From: Insolitispirillum peregrinum
GTDB lineage: Bacteria; Pseudomonadota; Alphaproteobacteria; Rhodospirillales; Rhodospirillaceae
DNA: 64,000 nt
Direction of reading: 5' to 3'
Assembly (NCBI RefSeq): GCF_900156605.1
Contig: NZ_FTOA01000005.1
Coordinates: 310,001 to 374,000 of the forward strand
The translations under genes and the position numbers were made by a program. This document shows, in pieces, positions 1 to 10,132 of the stretch; within the stretch, counting starts at the first letter, position 1; each line of letters begins with the position of its first letter. The notes under the pieces are model-generated. The model saw only the letters and a program-made list of their open reading frames with translations, did no database searches and was not told the origin of the DNA.

Positions 1-1965
1 CTTGCCAATGCCATTCGCTTTCTGTCCGCTGATGCCGTGCAAAAGGCGAATTCCGGCCATCCGGGGATGCCGCTGGGCATGGCCGACGTGGCAGCGGTGC
101 TGTTCACCCGCTTCATGAAGTTCGATGCGGATCAGCCGCGCTGGCCCGACCGTGACCGCTTTGTGCTGTCGGCGGGTCACGGCTCGATGCTGCTGTACTC
201 GCTGGGCTATCTGCTGGGCTACCGCGATGTGACCCGCGAAGAGCTGGAAAACTTCCGCCAGTTGGGCCACGTCACCGCCGGGCACCCGGAATTCGGCCAC
301 ATCCAGATGGCTGACACCACCACCGGCCCGCTGGGGCAGGGCATCACCAACGCGGTCGGTATGGCGCTGGCCGAAAAGATGCTGGCCGCCCGTTTCGGCG
401 GCGAGGTGGTTGACCACTTCACCTATGTGATCGCCGGTGACGGCTGCCTGATGGAAGGCGTGTCGCAGGAAGCGATCTCGCTGGCTGGCCACTGGAAGCT
501 GAACAAGCTGGTCCTGCTGTGGGACGACAACGAAATCTGCATCGACGGCAAGGTGTCGCTGGCCCAGAGCGATGACCAGATCCTGCGCTTCCAGGCGTCG
601 GGCTGGAACACCATCGCCATCGACGGCCATGACCCGGTGGCGATTGCGGCGGCGCTGGAACAGGCCCGCAGCAGCGACAAGCCGACCATGATCGCCTGCA
701 AGACCACCATCGGCAAGGGCGCCCCGACGCTGGCCGGTTCGGAAAAGACCCACGGCGCGCCGCTGGGTGACAAGGAACTGGCTGGCATGCGCGACGCGCT
801 GGGCTGGCCCTATGCTCCGTTCGAGGTTCCCGACGACATCCTGTCGGTCTGGCGTGCCGCTGGCACCCGTGGCAGCGCCGAGCGTCTGCAGTGGGAAAAG
901 CGCGTTGACGCCCTGCCGGCGGATGCCAAGGTGACCTTCGTGACCTCGTTGCAGGGTCGCATCCCCGACGCCACCGACGCCGCCATTGACGCTTTCAAGC
1001 AGAAGATGGCCGCAGACACTCCGAAGGTTGCCACCCGCAAGGCCAGCCAGATGGTGCTGGAAGCGGTCGTTCCGACCATTCCGCAGATCGTTGGCGGGTC
1101 TGCTGACCTGACCCACTCCAACCTGACCATCACCAAGGACATGAAGTCGGTCCTGCCGACCGATTTCACCGGCAATTACATCCACTATGGCGTGCGCGAG
1201 CACGGCATGGGCTCGATCATGAACGGCATCGCCCTGCACGGCGGCCTGATCCCCTACGGCGGCACCTTCATGGTGTTCTCGGACTACTGCCGTCCGTCGA
1301 TCCGCATGAGCGCCCTGATGGAACAGCGGGTGATCTATGTGATGACCCATGACTCGATCGGTCTGGGCGAAGACGGCCCGACCCACCAGCCGGTGGAACA
1401 TCTGGCCTCGCTGCGCGCCATGCCGAACCTGCGTGTGTTCCGCCCGGCTGACCCGATCGAAACCGCCGAATGCTGGCAGCTGGCCCTGCAGTGGACCCAT
1501 GGTCCGTCATTCCTGGCCCTCAGCCGCCAGAACCTGCCGACCGTCCGCACCTACACCAAGGAAAACCTCTGCCAGCTGGGCGGCTATGTGCTGTCCGAGC
1601 CGGAAGACGGCAAGCGCGACGTCACCATTCTGGCGTCGGGTTCGGAAGTCGAGCTGGCCCTGAAGTCGCAGGTCCTGCTGAACGCCGTCGGCATCAAGGC
1701 CGCGGTGGTGTCGATGCCCTGCTGGGAGCTGTTTGATGCCCAGCCGACCACCTACCGCAAGGCGGTTCTGGGCGATGGCCTGCGCATTGCCGTCGAAGCC
1801 GGTTCGACCTTTGGCTGGGAACGCTATGTCGGTCTGGACGGCGCGGTTGTCGGCATGACCTCGTTCGGTGCCTCGGGCCCGGCGGATCAACTGTACAAGC
1901 ATTTTGGCATCACTGCCGAAGCGGTCGCTGATATTGCAGTGGCGCGCCTGAAGCAAAACGCCTAA
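1..1965 (+). CDS. tkt: Transketolase (5' end outside window)
   Basis: Thiamine-diphosphate enzyme that moves two-carbon ketol units between sugar phosphates in the pentose phosphate and Calvin cycles (known family). The frame is open from base 1, reading LANAIRFLSADAVQKANSG, so the true start lies upstream and only a few N-terminal residues are missing. Visible motifs are GHGSMLLYSLGYLLGY, the ThDP-binding GDGCLMEG followed by the DDN segment, and a C-terminal GASGPADQLYKHFGIT typical of transketolase. The stop is TAA at 1963-1965. It is followed by a strong hairpin and then fba and rpe on the same strand, so this is a carbohydrate-phosphate cluster. A GTG at 37 could be mistaken for a start but lies inside the conserved N-terminal region. 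Confidence 0.96.
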   Translation, partial: LANAIRFLSADAVQKANSGHPGMPLGMADVAAVLFTRFMKFDADQPRWPDRDRFVLSAGHGSMLLYSLGYLLGYRDVTREELENFRQLGHVTAGHPEFGHIQMADTTTGPLGQGITNAVGMALAEKMLAARFGGEVVDHFTYVIAGDGCLMEGVSQEAISLAGHWKLNKLVLLWDDNEICIDGKVSLAQSDDQILRFQASGWNTIAIDGHDPVAIAAALEQARSSDKPTMIACKTTIGKGAPTLAGSEKTHGAPLGDKELAGMRDALGWPYAPFEVPDDILSVWRAAGTRGSAERLQWEKRVDALPADAKVTFVTSLQGRIPDATDAAIDAFKQKMAADTPKVATRKASQMVLEAVVPTIPQIVGGSADLTHSNLTITKDMKSVLPTDFTGNYIHYGVREHGMGSIMNGIALHGGLIPYGGTFMVFSDYCRPSIRMSALMEQRVIYVMTHDSIGLGEDGPTHQPVEHLASLRAMPNLRVFRPADPIETAECWQLALQWTHGPSFLALSRQNLPTVRTYTKENLCQLGGYVLSEPEDGKRDVTILASGSEVELALKSQVLLNAVGIKAAVVSMPCWELFDAQPTTYRKAVLGDGLRIAVEAGSTFGWERYVGLDGAVVGMTSFGASGPADQLYKHFGITAEAVADIAVARLKQNA

Positions 1966-1975
1966 AAGATACCCG

Positions 1976-2011
1976 GCCACAGGCCCTGCCCGAAAAGGTG
2001 GGGCCTGTGGC
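1976..2011 (+). terminator. Perfect 11-bp hairpin after tkt
   Basis: GCCACAGGCCC (1976-1986) pairs perfectly with GGGCCTGTGGC (2001-2011) around a 14-nt loop. There is no T-run behind it, and the fba ribosome-binding site lies only about 27 bases downstream. It could therefore be a processing or stabilising hairpin within a tkt-fba transcript rather than a full terminator. Confidence 0.55.
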
Positions 2012-2051
2012 GCTTCCCTGATAATTCCAGACGCCCTTGGAGTACAGCATT

Positions 2052-3116
2052 ATGGCCGTTATTACCCTGCGCCAGCTCCTCGACCACGCCGCCGAGTACA
2101 GCTATGGCATGCCCGCGTTCAATGTGAACAACATGGAACAGGTGCTGGCCATCATGAACGCTGCCCGCAAGACCGATGCTCCGGTGATCCTGCAGGCCAG
2201 CCGTGGCGCCCGCAAGTACGCTGGCGACATCATGATCAAGCACATGATCCTGGCGGTCAGCGAAATGTACCCGGAAATCCCGGTGTGTATGCACCAGGAC
2301 CACGGCAACTCGCCCTCCACCTGCGCCTCGGCGGTGATGAGCGGGTTCACCTCGGTGATGATGGACGGCTCGCTGGAAGCCGACGCCAAGACCCCGGCCT
2401 CCTACGACTACAACGTCGATGTGACCGCCAAGGTGGTCGAAATGTCGCACATGGTCGGCGTGTCGGTCGAAGGTGAGCTGGGCTGCCTCGGCTCGCTGGA
2501 AACCGGGCAGGGCGACAAGGAAGACGGTCACGGCTTCGAAGGCACCCTCGACCACTCCCAGCTGCTGACTGACCCGGACCAGGCCGCCGACTTCGTGGCC
2601 CGCACCAAGGTTGACGCGCTGGCCGTTGCCATCGGCACCAGCCACGGCGCCTACAAGTTCACCCGCAAGCCGACCGGCGACATTCTGGCGATGAACGTCG
2701 TCAAGGCGATCCATGCCCGTCTGCCGAACACCCATCTGGTGATGCACGGCTCCTCGTCGGTGCCGCAGGACCTGCAGGACATCATCAACAAGTTCGGTGG
2801 CGAAATGCCGCAGACCTACGGCGTGCCGCTGGAAGAAATCGAAGAAGGCATCAAGTACGGCGTGCGCAAGATCAACATCGACACCGACAACCGCATGGCG
2901 ATCACCGGTGCGATCCGTCAGATTTTCGCCGAAAAGCCGGGTGAATTCGACCCGCGTTCGTACCTGAAGCCGGCGATGGCGGCGATGGAAAAGGTCTGTA
3001 TCGACCGCTTTGAACGCTTTGGCGCTGCTGGCAAGGCCAGCAAGATCAAGGCGCTGCCGCTGGATGCGATGGCTGCGGCCTACGCCAGCGGCTCGCTGGA
3101 CCCCAAGGTTCAGTAA
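2052..3116 (+). CDS. fba: Class II fructose-bisphosphate aldolase
   Basis: Zn-dependent aldolase joining DHAP and glyceraldehyde 3-phosphate in glycolysis, gluconeogenesis and the Calvin cycle (known family). The 354-aa product carries the metal-binding HQDHG (residues 81-85), [22 protein letters not shown], the phosphate-binding MHGSSSVP and [11 protein letters not shown]. These motifs and the length fit the CbbA-like class II branch. ATG 2052 was chosen because GGAG lies nine bases upstream and the protein aligns from MAVITLRQ. An in-frame TTG at 2037 overlaps the ribosome-binding site and is unlikely to be used. Neighbours are tkt and rpe, so it could serve heterotrophic carbon flow or CO2 fixation. 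No RuBisCO gene is in the window. Confidence 0.96.
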   Translation: MAVITLRQLLDHAAEYSYGMPAFNVNNMEQVLAIMNAARKTDAPVILQASRGARKYAGDIMIKHMILAVSEMYPEIPVCMHQDHGNSPSTCASAVMSGFTSVMMDGSLEADAKTPASYDYNVDVTAKVVEMSHMVGVSVEGELGCLGSLETGQGDKEDGHGFEGTLDHSQLLTDPDQAADFVARTKVDALAVAIGTSHGAYKFTRKPTGDILAMNVVKAIHARLPNTHLVMHGSSSVPQDLQDIINKFGGEMPQTYGVPLEEIEEGIKYGVRKINIDTDNRMAITGAIRQIFAEKPGEFDPRSYLKPAMAAMEKVCIDRFERFGAAGKASKIKALPLDAMAAAYASGSLDPKVQ

Positions 3117-3132
3117 GGCGTTGTAAAACAGG

Positions 3133-3169
3133 AACAGGCCGCTGGTGGAATATCCGGCGGCCTGTTTTT
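3133..3169 (+). terminator. Intrinsic terminator after fba
   Basis: AACAGGCCGC (3133-3142) pairs with GCGGCCTGTT (3157-3166), and the 3' arm runs into TTTTTG. A GC-rich stem plus a T-run 16 bases after the fba stop fits Rho-independent termination. Confidence 0.85.
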
Positions 3170-3220
3170 GTTCCGGGGTGATGAGGCTCAGACCTGCCAT
3201 TTTTCTTTCATGATCAAAAA

Positions 3221-3277
3221 ATGGGGTCTGGGGCCGACTGGCCCCAGCGAGGTTTGGAGCAGCGCTCCATGATCCTG
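3221..3277. repeat. Family A palindromic repeat (copy 1)
   Basis: Contains two adjacent inverted repeats: CTGGGGCC/GGCCCCAG, then TGGAGCAGCGCTCCA. The same two-hairpin module, joined by GCGAGGT, recurs at 11828-11874, 20307-20357 (opposite strand), 20874-20922, split at 51857-52005, and inside the 60053-60230 element. It is followed by GTGTCTTGTG and GGTCAGG, resembling the right end of the 60053-60230 element. This suggests the module is a degraded non-autonomous element. Confidence 0.8.
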
Positions 3278-3351
3278 CTTTCTTTTTGCCGTGTCTTGTG
3301 GGGTCAGGCCCACGTTTCAATTGTTGCTCTGGACAAACGGGAGCCCCCTTT

Positions 3352-3996
3352 ATGAGCACTCTGATTGCCCCGTCGATCCTGTCGGCGGACTTTGCCCGTC
3401 TGGGTGAGGAAGTGCGCGCCATTGATGCCGCTGGCGCTGACTGGATTCATATCGACGTGATGGATGGCCACTTTGTGCCGAACATCACCATCGGTCCGGC
3501 GGTGGTCAAGGCACTGCGCCCGCATTCGCAAAAGGTGTTTGACGTGCACCTGATGATTGATCCGGTCGATTGCTATCTGGCGGACTTCGCCAATGCCGGT
3601 GCGGACATCATCACCGTCCATGCCGAAGCGGGCAAGCACCTTGACCGTACCCTGCAAGTGGTGCGCAGTCTGGGCAAGAAGGCCGGCGTGTCGCTGAATC
3701 CGGCCACCCCGGAAGGCGTGATCGAATACGTGCTGGACAAGATCGACATGGTGCTGGTGATGTCGGTGAACCCCGGCTTTGGCGGCCAGAGCTTCATCCA
3801 TTCGCAAGTCGAGAAGATTCGCCGGATCAAGGCGATGATCGGCGAGCGTCCGATTGACATTCAGGTTGACGGTGGGGTGAACGCCGAAACGGCCAAACTG
3901 TGCCGCGATGCCGGGGCGACGGTTCTGGTGGCGGGCAGTGCGGCCTTTAAGGGTGGACCGGACCATTATGCGGCCAACATTGCTGCGCTGCGGTAA
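3352..3996 (+). CDS. rpe: Ribulose-phosphate 3-epimerase
   Basis: Interconverts ribulose 5-phosphate and xylulose 5-phosphate, feeding the transketolase encoded just upstream (known family). The 214-aa TIM-barrel protein shows APSILSADF at the N-terminus, [34 protein letters not shown] and VDGGVN, with the metal and catalytic His and Asp residues in their usual places. ATG 3352 gives the family-typical [13 protein letters not shown] start. An upstream in-frame ATG at 3286 would add 22 residues unlike the family. The gene is separated from fba by a terminator and a repeat, so it probably has its own promoter. Confidence 0.96.
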   Translation: MSTLIAPSILSADFARLGEEVRAIDAAGADWIHIDVMDGHFVPNITIGPAVVKALRPHSQKVFDVHLMIDPVDCYLADFANAGADIITVHAEAGKHLDRTLQVVRSLGKKAGVSLNPATPEGVIEYVLDKIDMVLVMSVNPGFGGQSFIHSQVEKIRRIKAMIGERPIDIQVDGGVNAETAKLCRDAGATVLVAGSAAFKGGPDHYAANIAALR

Positions 3997-4189
3997 TCAC
4001 CTGCCTTGACGGTGCAGGGGATGTGCGCGCCCTGTGGTTCACAAGGGGCATTGTGACATCTCCTTTTCGGTTTGTGACAGGGATATGGCGGAAACGGGGG
4101 CGATCCTGTTTCCGCCATTTCTGTTATCTTATTGTTTTTCCTGTTAAAAAAATGTGACGGCCTGTCAGAAAAATGCCTCGCGGCTGTCA

Positions 4190-4218
4190 CTGTCATCAAA
4201 CTTTCATCATTCTGTCAC
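4190..4218 (+). promoter_or_regulatory. Pho box (three tandem PhoB half-sites) before pstS
   Basis: CTGTCAT (4190), CTTTCAT (4201) and CTGTCAC (4212) are spaced exactly 11 bases apart with A/T-rich 4-base spacers, the classical PhoB-binding arrangement. TACAGT at 4240-4245 is a possible -10. Looser GTGACAT (4053) and GTGACAG (4074) copies lie further upstream on the other strand. The 353-base gap between rpe and pstS holds nothing else that I recognise. It implies phosphate-starvation induction of the downstream pst-pho operon. Confidence 0.85.
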
Positions 4219-4349
4219 AAGGGCGTCTCGGTCCGTCGCTACAGTGTGCCTCGCAACAAGCCGACAGGAAATGGACCTTCCTGACGCGCTTTACCGGAAT
4301 TCACTGGACGCGCCCGGCCACAGGGTCGGCGCAACGATTGGAGGCCTCC

Positions 4350-5390
4350 GTGCTGAAGAAGACCCTCGCCCTTGCCGTGCTGGCGACCGTTGCCACCGCT
4401 GGCGCTGCCGAAGCCCGTGACACGATCCGTATCGTCGGTTCCTCGACTGTTTACCCGTTTTCCACCGTCGTTGCCGAAAACTTTGGCAAGTCGACCAGCT
4501 TCAAGACCCCGGTGATCGAGTCCACCGGTTCGGGCGGCGGCATCAAGTTGTTCTGCGCTGGCGTTGGCACCGAGCACCCGGACATCGTGAACGCCTCGCG
4601 TCGCATGAAGAAGTCGGAATTTGAAACCTGCGACAAGAACGGCGTCAAGGACATCGTCGAAGTCCGCGTCGGTTACGACGGGATCGTGATTGCCAATGCC
4701 AAGGCCGCCCCGGCGTTCGACGTGACCCGCGAGCAGCTGTTCATGGCGCTGGCCAAGGAAGTTCCGCAGGGCGACAAGTGGGTCGCCAACCCCTACAAGA
4801 AGTGGAGCGACATCAACCCGTCGCTGCCGAACGAAGAAATCGAAGTCCTCGGCCCGCCGCCGACCTCGGGCACCCGTGACGCCTTCACCGAACTGGTGAT
4901 GGATGCCGCCTGCGAAAAGCTGCCGGCCGCCAAGGCCCTGAAGGACGCTGGCGACGACAAGACCCTGAAGCAAAAGTGCCAGTCGGTGCGCGAAGACGGC
5001 GCCTATATCGAAGCCGGTGAAAACGACAACCTGATCGTTCAGAAGCTGGGTGCCAACCAGACCGCCGTCGGTATCTTTGGCTACTCGTTCCTCGAAGAAA
5101 ACGCCGACAAGATCAAGGGTGCGAAGGTTGACGGCAAGGAGCCGACCTTCGACAACATCTCGTCGGGTGCCTACCCGGTGTCGCGTCCGCTGCAGTTCTA
5201 TGTCAAGAAGGCCCACATCGGGACCATTCCGGGCATTCAGGAATACCTGAACGAATTCACTGCGGACAAGGCCTGGGGCCCGGAAGGCTATCTGGCTGAC
5301 AAGGGTCTGATCCCGATGCCGGACGCCGAGCGCGCCAAGTACAAGGAAGCCGCGACCAAGCTGAAGACGCTGACCGCTGGCGACCTCTAA
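4350..5390 (+). CDS. pstS: Phosphate ABC transporter periplasmic binding protein PstS
   Basis: Periplasmic phosphate receptor of the high-affinity Pst importer (known family). Start GTG 4350 was chosen because TTGGAGG (4338-4344) lies five bases upstream and the product then begins with a signal peptide (MLKKTLALAVLATVATAGAAEA). The mature part opens with DTIRIVGSSTVYPFSTVVAE. STGSGGGIKLFC, PDIVNASRRMK and PPPTSGTRDAFTELV supply the phosphate-binding loops. The protein is 346 aa, normal for alphaproteobacterial PstS. The frame is open upstream to 4173, but that stretch overlaps the Pho box. It is the first gene of pstSCAB-phoU-phoB, with a 226-base gap before pstC that may allow higher expression of the receptor. 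Confidence 0.95.
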   Translation: MLKKTLALAVLATVATAGAAEARDTIRIVGSSTVYPFSTVVAENFGKSTSFKTPVIESTGSGGGIKLFCAGVGTEHPDIVNASRRMKKSEFETCDKNGVKDIVEVRVGYDGIVIANAKAAPAFDVTREQLFMALAKEVPQGDKWVANPYKKWSDINPSLPNEEIEVLGPPPTSGTRDAFTELVMDAACEKLPAAKALKDAGDDKTLKQKCQSVREDGAYIEAGENDNLIVQKLGANQTAVGIFGYSFLEENADKIKGAKVDGKEPTFDNISSGAYPVSRPLQFYVKKAHIGTIPGIQEYLNEFTADKAWGPEGYLADKGLIPMPDAERAKYKEAATKLKTLTAGDL

Positions 5391-5616
5391 GGTTTCCTGA
5401 CCGTGTACCGGACGGCGGGGAGCCTGCGGGCTTCCTGCCGCTCTGGTGCGCCTGCTGATGATGTGGCGGGGGACCGGTGCGGGGAAAAGGAAAGACTTTC
5501 TGTCAGTATCATAATGCGGTAGCAGAAAGCCGACATTCAGAACCCTTTTTTCCGCACTTTGTCTGTATCACCGTTCCGGCATGCCGGACGGGCCTTATCT
5601 GGGGAACGCGCAGTTC

Positions 5617-7014
5617 ATGCAAAGTCTCGCTTTGATCCTGGTTGTGCTGGTGCTGGCCGTGGTCGGTTTCCGCTTTGGGCGGGGGCAGTCGATCAAGGTC
5701 GTCGAAGGAAATGCACGCCGCCTGCACAGTCTGCCGGGCTATCACGGCCTGTATGTGGCCCTGTGGTGTGGCGGACCGGCATTGATCCTGTTGGCTGTCT
5801 GGCTGTCGCTGGAACCGACAATTCTGAAACATCTGGTGCTGGGCGCCCTGCCCACCGAGATGCTGCAAAAGCCCGATGGCTCGCCGCTGGGCGTGGCCCG
5901 TCTCGAGCTGCTGCTGAACGATATCCGCAATACGGCAGCGGGCAATGTCGCCTCGACGGCCAATGCCTATATTCAGGACGCGGCGGCCCGCTATCAAAGC
6001 CTGCAACAGACCAGTTACGCCGCCATGGCGGTGGTGGTGCTGTCACTGGCTGTTGCCGGGGCAGCCTGGGCGTTCCGCTTCATTCATGCCGATTTCCGGG
6101 CGCGCAACCGGGTGGAAATGATCATCCGGGGCTTCATGATTGCCTGCTCGATGGTCGCCATCCTGACCACCGTCGGGATCATCCTGTCGTTGCTGTTTGA
6201 AAGCATGCGGTTCTTTGCGGTGGTGCCGGTGACCGACTTCCTGTTCGGTCTGGACTGGAGCCCGCAGATGGCTCTGCGTGCCGATCAGGTGGGGTCGTCC
6301 GGGGCGTTCGGGGCGGTGCCGCTGTTCCTCGGTACGCTGCTGATTTCCGGCATTGCGATGGCGGTGGCGGTGCCGGTTGGCCTGCTGTCAGCGATTTACA
6401 TGGCCGAATACGCCCCGCGCAAGGTGCGGGCGGTGGTCAAGCCGCTGCTGGAAATTCTGGCTGGTATCCCGACCGTGGTCTACGGCTTCTTTGCCGCCCT
6501 GACGGTGGCTCCGGCCTTCCGTGGTCTGGGCGAAAGCATCGGGCTGGATGTGTCGTCGGAAAGTGCGCTGGCGGCGGGGATCGTGATGGGGATCATGATC
6601 GTGCCGTTCGTGTCCTCGCTGTCCGATGACGTGATTACTGCCGTGCCGAATTCAATGCGCGAGGGATCGTATGGTCTGGGCGCAACCAAGTCCGAAACGA
6701 TCAAGCGGGTGATCATCCCGGCTGCCCTGCCGGGGATTGTCGGCGGTGTGCTGCTGGCAGTATCGCGCGCGATCGGTGAAACGATGATTGTGGTGATGGC
6801 GGCCGGTTTGTCGGCCAACCTGTCGGTGAACCCGCTGGAAGCCGTGACCACCGTGACCGTTCAGATTGTAACCCTGCTGGTCGGTGACCAGGAATTTGAC
6901 AGCCCCAAGACATTGGCCGCCTTTGCGCTGGGACTGGTGCTGTTCATGGTGACGCTGGCGCTGAACGTTGTTGCCTTGCACGTCGTTCGCAAGTACAGGG
7001 AGCAGTATGAATAA
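5617..7014 (+). CDS. pstC: Phosphate ABC transporter permease PstC
   Basis: One of the two inner-membrane channel subunits of the Pst importer. The protein has an N-terminal extension of about 180 residues with two hydrophobic segments (MQSLALILVVLVLAVVGF and an ALILLAVWLSL segment), seen in alphaproteobacterial PstC. A canonical permease domain follows, with the EAA-type loop near SMREGSYGLGATKSETIKRV and several membrane helices. ATG 5617 is favoured by GGGGAA about 11 bases upstream. ATG 5581 is in frame but has no ribosome-binding site. The stop overlaps the pstA start (TAATG), indicating translational coupling. Confidence 0.93.
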   Translation: MQSLALILVVLVLAVVGFRFGRGQSIKVVEGNARRLHSLPGYHGLYVALWCGGPALILLAVWLSLEPTILKHLVLGALPTEMLQKPDGSPLGVARLELLLNDIRNTAAGNVASTANAYIQDAAARYQSLQQTSYAAMAVVVLSLAVAGAAWAFRFIHADFRARNRVEMIIRGFMIACSMVAILTTVGIILSLLFESMRFFAVVPVTDFLFGLDWSPQMALRADQVGSSGAFGAVPLFLGTLLISGIAMAVAVPVGLLSAIYMAEYAPRKVRAVVKPLLEILAGIPTVVYGFFAALTVAPAFRGLGESIGLDVSSESALAAGIVMGIMIVPFVSSLSDDVITAVPNSMREGSYGLGATKSETIKRVIIPAALPGIVGGVLLAVSRAIGETMIVVMAAGLSANLSVNPLEAVTTVTVQIVTLLVGDQEFDSPKTLAAFALGLVLFMVTLALNVVALHVVRKYREQYE

Positions 7015-8351
7015 TGGCAACCGCAGAGCAGCAGGTCGAAATGACCACCTCCCAAAAAGACATTCTTTCCAGACAGTCCCGGATTTCTGAAACCGTCAAT
7101 GCCGGGCTGAAGTCCCGCTATCGTTCCGAGGCCCGTTTCCGGGCCTATGGGGCGGGGGCGATCGTGCTGGCCCTGGTGATGCTGGTGCTGTTGTTCGTGA
7201 CCATTATCGGCAAGGGTTACACCGCCTTTGTGCAGACCGAACTGCAACTGACCATCGCCACCTCGGGCGAAGCACTGGGGATTGGCAATGACCGCGATGC
7301 GGCGGCGCTCAACCGCGCCGACTATCAGGCACAGATCAAGGCCTCGCTGCGCGACATGTTCCCGGATGTGACCGGGCGCAAGGAACGGCGTGATCTGTAC
7401 GGAATGGTGTCGGACGGGGCAGCCTATGCCCTGCGCGATGCGCTGGCGGAAAATCCGGCCCTGATCGGCCAGAAGGTCACCCTGCAGGTGCCGGTGGCGT
7501 CGGACATCGACATGCTGCACAAAGGGCAGATCGACCGGACCGTCGCGGAAGCCGAGCGCAAGGTGAACGATTTCCAGATCGGCATCTATGACCGCTGGGT
7601 GTCGATGGGCACCATTGGCCTGCACTTCAACACCGCCCTGTTCACGCAAGGGGACTCGCGCCAGCCGGAACTGGCGGGAATCTGGGGCGCTGCGGTCGGG
7701 TCGTTCTATACCCTGATCGTCACGCTGGCCCTCAGCTTTCCGATCGGTGTCGCGGCGGCGGTGTATCTGGAAGAATTTGCTCCCAAAAACCGCTGGACCG
7801 ACCTGATCGAAGTCAACATCAACAATCTGGCGGCGGTTCCGTCGATTGTGTTCGGCTTGCTGGGGCTGGCGGTGTTCCTGCAGTTCTTTGGCATGCCGCG
7901 CTCGGCCCCGGTGGCAGGCGGTCTGGTGCTGACCCTGATGAACCTGCCGATCATCATCATTGCCAGCCGGGCTGCCCTGAAATCGGTGCCGCCGTCGATC
8001 CGCGAGGCCGCTCTGGGCCTTGGGGCCTCCAAGCTGCAGACCATCCTGCATCACGTCCTGCCGCTGGCCATGCCGGGCATGCTGACCGGAACCATCATCG
8101 GCATGGCGCATGCCCTGGGCGAAACCGCACCGCTGCTGATGATCGGGATGGTGGCCTTTGTGGTGGACATTCCGATGACCCCGATGGACTCCGCCACCGT
8201 GTTGCCGGTGCAGATCTATCTGTGGGCCGACAGCCCGGAACGGGCCTTTGTCGAACGCACTTCGGCGGCGATCATGGTGCTGCTGGCATTCCTGGTAACG
8301 ATGAACGCGGCCGCTGTGCTGCTGCGCAAGAAGTTTGAAAGGCGCTGGTAA
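7014..8351 (+). CDS. pstA: Phosphate ABC transporter permease PstA
   Basis: Second membrane subunit of the Pst importer. The 445-aa protein is longer than the E. coli type. After a first membrane helix (about residues 45-65) comes a largely hydrophilic insert to about residue 220 (the DUF3333-type N-terminal region), then the permease domain. The EAA loop is recognisable at [28 protein letters not shown]. The start codon overlaps the pstC stop by one base and pstB follows five bases after the stop. The long N-terminal parts of both PstC and PstA probably form an enlarged periplasmic docking region for PstS (inference). Confidence 0.94.
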   Translation: MATAEQQVEMTTSQKDILSRQSRISETVNAGLKSRYRSEARFRAYGAGAIVLALVMLVLLFVTIIGKGYTAFVQTELQLTIATSGEALGIGNDRDAAALNRADYQAQIKASLRDMFPDVTGRKERRDLYGMVSDGAAYALRDALAENPALIGQKVTLQVPVASDIDMLHKGQIDRTVAEAERKVNDFQIGIYDRWVSMGTIGLHFNTALFTQGDSRQPELAGIWGAAVGSFYTLIVTLALSFPIGVAAAVYLEEFAPKNRWTDLIEVNINNLAAVPSIVFGLLGLAVFLQFFGMPRSAPVAGGLVLTLMNLPIIIIASRAALKSVPPSIREAALGLGASKLQTILHHVLPLAMPGMLTGTIIGMAHALGETAPLLMIGMVAFVVDIPMTPMDSATVLPVQIYLWADSPERAFVERTSAAIMVLLAFLVTMNAAAVLLRKKFERRW

Positions 8352-8355
8352 GACA

Positions 8356-9225
8356 ATGGCGATGGTTGAAACGATGACTCCCGAACAGACCCGCACCCCG
8401 GAAACCGCCCGTCCGGATGCCACCCGCAGCGAAGGCACCGCCGGTTCGCCGCTGGTCGGCCCCGGTGAAGACGCCAAGGTGTCGGCGCGCGATTGCAGCG
8501 TCTATTACGGCGAAAAGCATGCCCTGAAGGGTGTGTCGCTGGACATCAAGGTCAACGAAGTCACCGCCTTTATCGGCCCGTCGGGCTGCGGTAAATCGAC
8601 CTTCCTGCGCTCGCTGAACCGGATGAACGACATCATCGACGGGGCGCGGGTCACCGGCCTGATTGCCCTGGATGGCGAAGACATCTACGCCCGCAAGGTT
8701 GACGTGGTGCAGTTGCGCGCCCGTGTCGGGATGGTGTTCCAGAAGCCGAACCCGTTCCCCAAGTCGATCTATGAAAACGTGGCCTATGGTCCGCGCATCC
8801 ACGGTCTGGCCTCGACCAAGGACGAGATGGACGACGTGGTTCAGTCGTCGCTGGAACGTGCCGGTCTGTGGACCGAAGTGAAAGACCGCCTCGACCAGCC
8901 GGGGACCGGCCTGTCGGGTGGTCAGCAGCAGCGTCTGTGCATCGCGCGCGCCATTGCGGTGTCGCCCGAAGTGATCCTGATGGACGAACCCTGTTCGGCC
9001 CTCGACCCGATTGCGACGGCAAAGATCGAAGAGCTGATCGACGAACTGCGCCAGAACTACACCATCGTGATCGTCACCCACTCGATGCAGCAGGCGGCGC
9101 GCGTGTCCCAGCGGACGGCGTTCTTCCATCTGGGGAATCTGGTCGAGTGCAACGACACCGAACAGATTTTCACCAATCCGCTGCACAAGCTGACGCAGGG
9201 CTATATCACTGGCCGCTTTGGTTGA
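8356..9225 (+). CDS. pstB: Phosphate ABC transporter ATP-binding protein PstB
   Basis: ATPase energising phosphate import and, with PhoU, signalling phosphate status to the PhoR/PhoB pair (known family). The 289-aa protein has Walker [10 protein letters not shown], the Q-loop [17 protein letters not shown], signature [10 protein letters not shown], Walker [14 protein letters not shown] and the switch His in VIVTHSMQQ. The first 40 residues are a Pro/Thr/Glu-rich extension not found in short PstB proteins. ATG 8356 follows the pstA stop by four bases. An earlier TTG at 8335 would overlap pstA and seems less likely. Confidence 0.95.
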   Translation: MAMVETMTPEQTRTPETARPDATRSEGTAGSPLVGPGEDAKVSARDCSVYYGEKHALKGVSLDIKVNEVTAFIGPSGCGKSTFLRSLNRMNDIIDGARVTGLIALDGEDIYARKVDVVQLRARVGMVFQKPNPFPKSIYENVAYGPRIHGLASTKDEMDDVVQSSLERAGLWTEVKDRLDQPGTGLSGGQQQRLCIARAIAVSPEVILMDEPCSALDPIATAKIEELIDELRQNYTIVIVTHSMQQAARVSQRTAFFHLGNLVECNDTEQIFTNPLHKLTQGYITGRFG

Positions 9226-9305
9226 TGGACCCTGCAACATCTGGCGCGGGGGGCTGCGCTGCGGCTCCTTGCTGCCGGTCTGCAACGCCATAAGGAACGT
9301 TCGCC

Positions 9306-10028
9306 GTGGGCGCACATGATGGACATACAGTTCAGTCTTTTGAAGACGAACTGACCCAGCTTACCAATGTTATCGTTCGCATGGGCGGACTGGCCGAAGC
9401 CCAGATGGCCAGCGCCATCCACGCCATCACCCGCCGGGATTCCGATCTGGCATCGCGGGTGATTGCCGGGGACAGCAAAGTTGACGAGATGGAAAAGGAA
9501 GTCCATGCCCTGACCGTCCGCCTGCTTGCCCTGCGCCAGCCGATGGCTGACGATTTGCGGTCGATTGTGGCCGCATTGAAAATCTCGGCTGACATCGAAC
9601 GGATCGGCGACTATGCCGCCAACGTCGCCAAGCGGGCGATGGTGCTGAACCAGTTGCCACAGGTTACGCCGGTGGCTGGCATTCCCGGCATGGGGCGGAT
9701 GGTGCAGCAGATCATCAACGACGTGCTGGATGCTTATGTCGAGCGCGACGTGGAAAAGGCTCTGGCGGTCTGGCACCGGGACGAAGATGTCGATGCCATG
9801 CACATGGCCCTGTTCCGCGAGCTGTTGACCTATATGATGGAAGACCCCCGCAACATCACCGCCTGCACGCACCTGATGTTCATTGCCAAGAATATCGAGC
9901 GCATCGGTGATCACGCCACCAACATTGCGGAAACGATCCATTTTCTGGTCAAGGGGCAGTCAATCCTGTTGCCCCGCCCCAAAGGTGCGTCGGTCGATGA
10001 GATGCCGATGCCGGAGACAGGGGCGTAG
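9306..10028 (+). CDS. phoU: Phosphate signalling protein PhoU
   Basis: Cytoplasmic negative regulator linking PstSCAB to the PhoR-PhoB two-component system (known family). The 240-aa protein has two tandem PhoU helical-bundle domains. Characteristic signatures are VVAxALKISADIERIGDYAANVAKR in the first half and FIAKNIERIGDHATNIAE in the second. The start is GTG 9306 with AAGGAA nine bases upstream. The 80-base spacer after pstB contains no terminator, so the operon probably continues into phoB. Confidence 0.95.
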   Translation: MGAHDGHTVQSFEDELTQLTNVIVRMGGLAEAQMASAIHAITRRDSDLASRVIAGDSKVDEMEKEVHALTVRLLALRQPMADDLRSIVAALKISADIERIGDYAANVAKRAMVLNQLPQVTPVAGIPGMGRMVQQIINDVLDAYVERDVEKALAVWHRDEDVDAMHMALFRELLTYMMEDPRNITACTHLMFIAKNIERIGDHATNIAETIHFLVKGQSILLPRPKGASVDEMPMPETGA

Positions 10029-10132
10029 CCGCCCCGGTCTCTTTTCCGGTGCTTTGGGTTTTGTTTTGTCGCATCATGGGCAAGGGCCGACGTGGGGCCT
10101 TTGCCTGATGCCCTCAAGGGAATAGCTGTTCG

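Noticed and set aside
1962-3422. 486-codon minus-strand frame opposite fba
   Set aside because: Shadow of the aldolase gene, running through a terminator and a palindromic repeat.
5391-5616. Second Pho box or separate promoter before pstC
   Set aside because: Only a single CTGTCA (5510) is seen, without 11-base phased partners; too weak to call.
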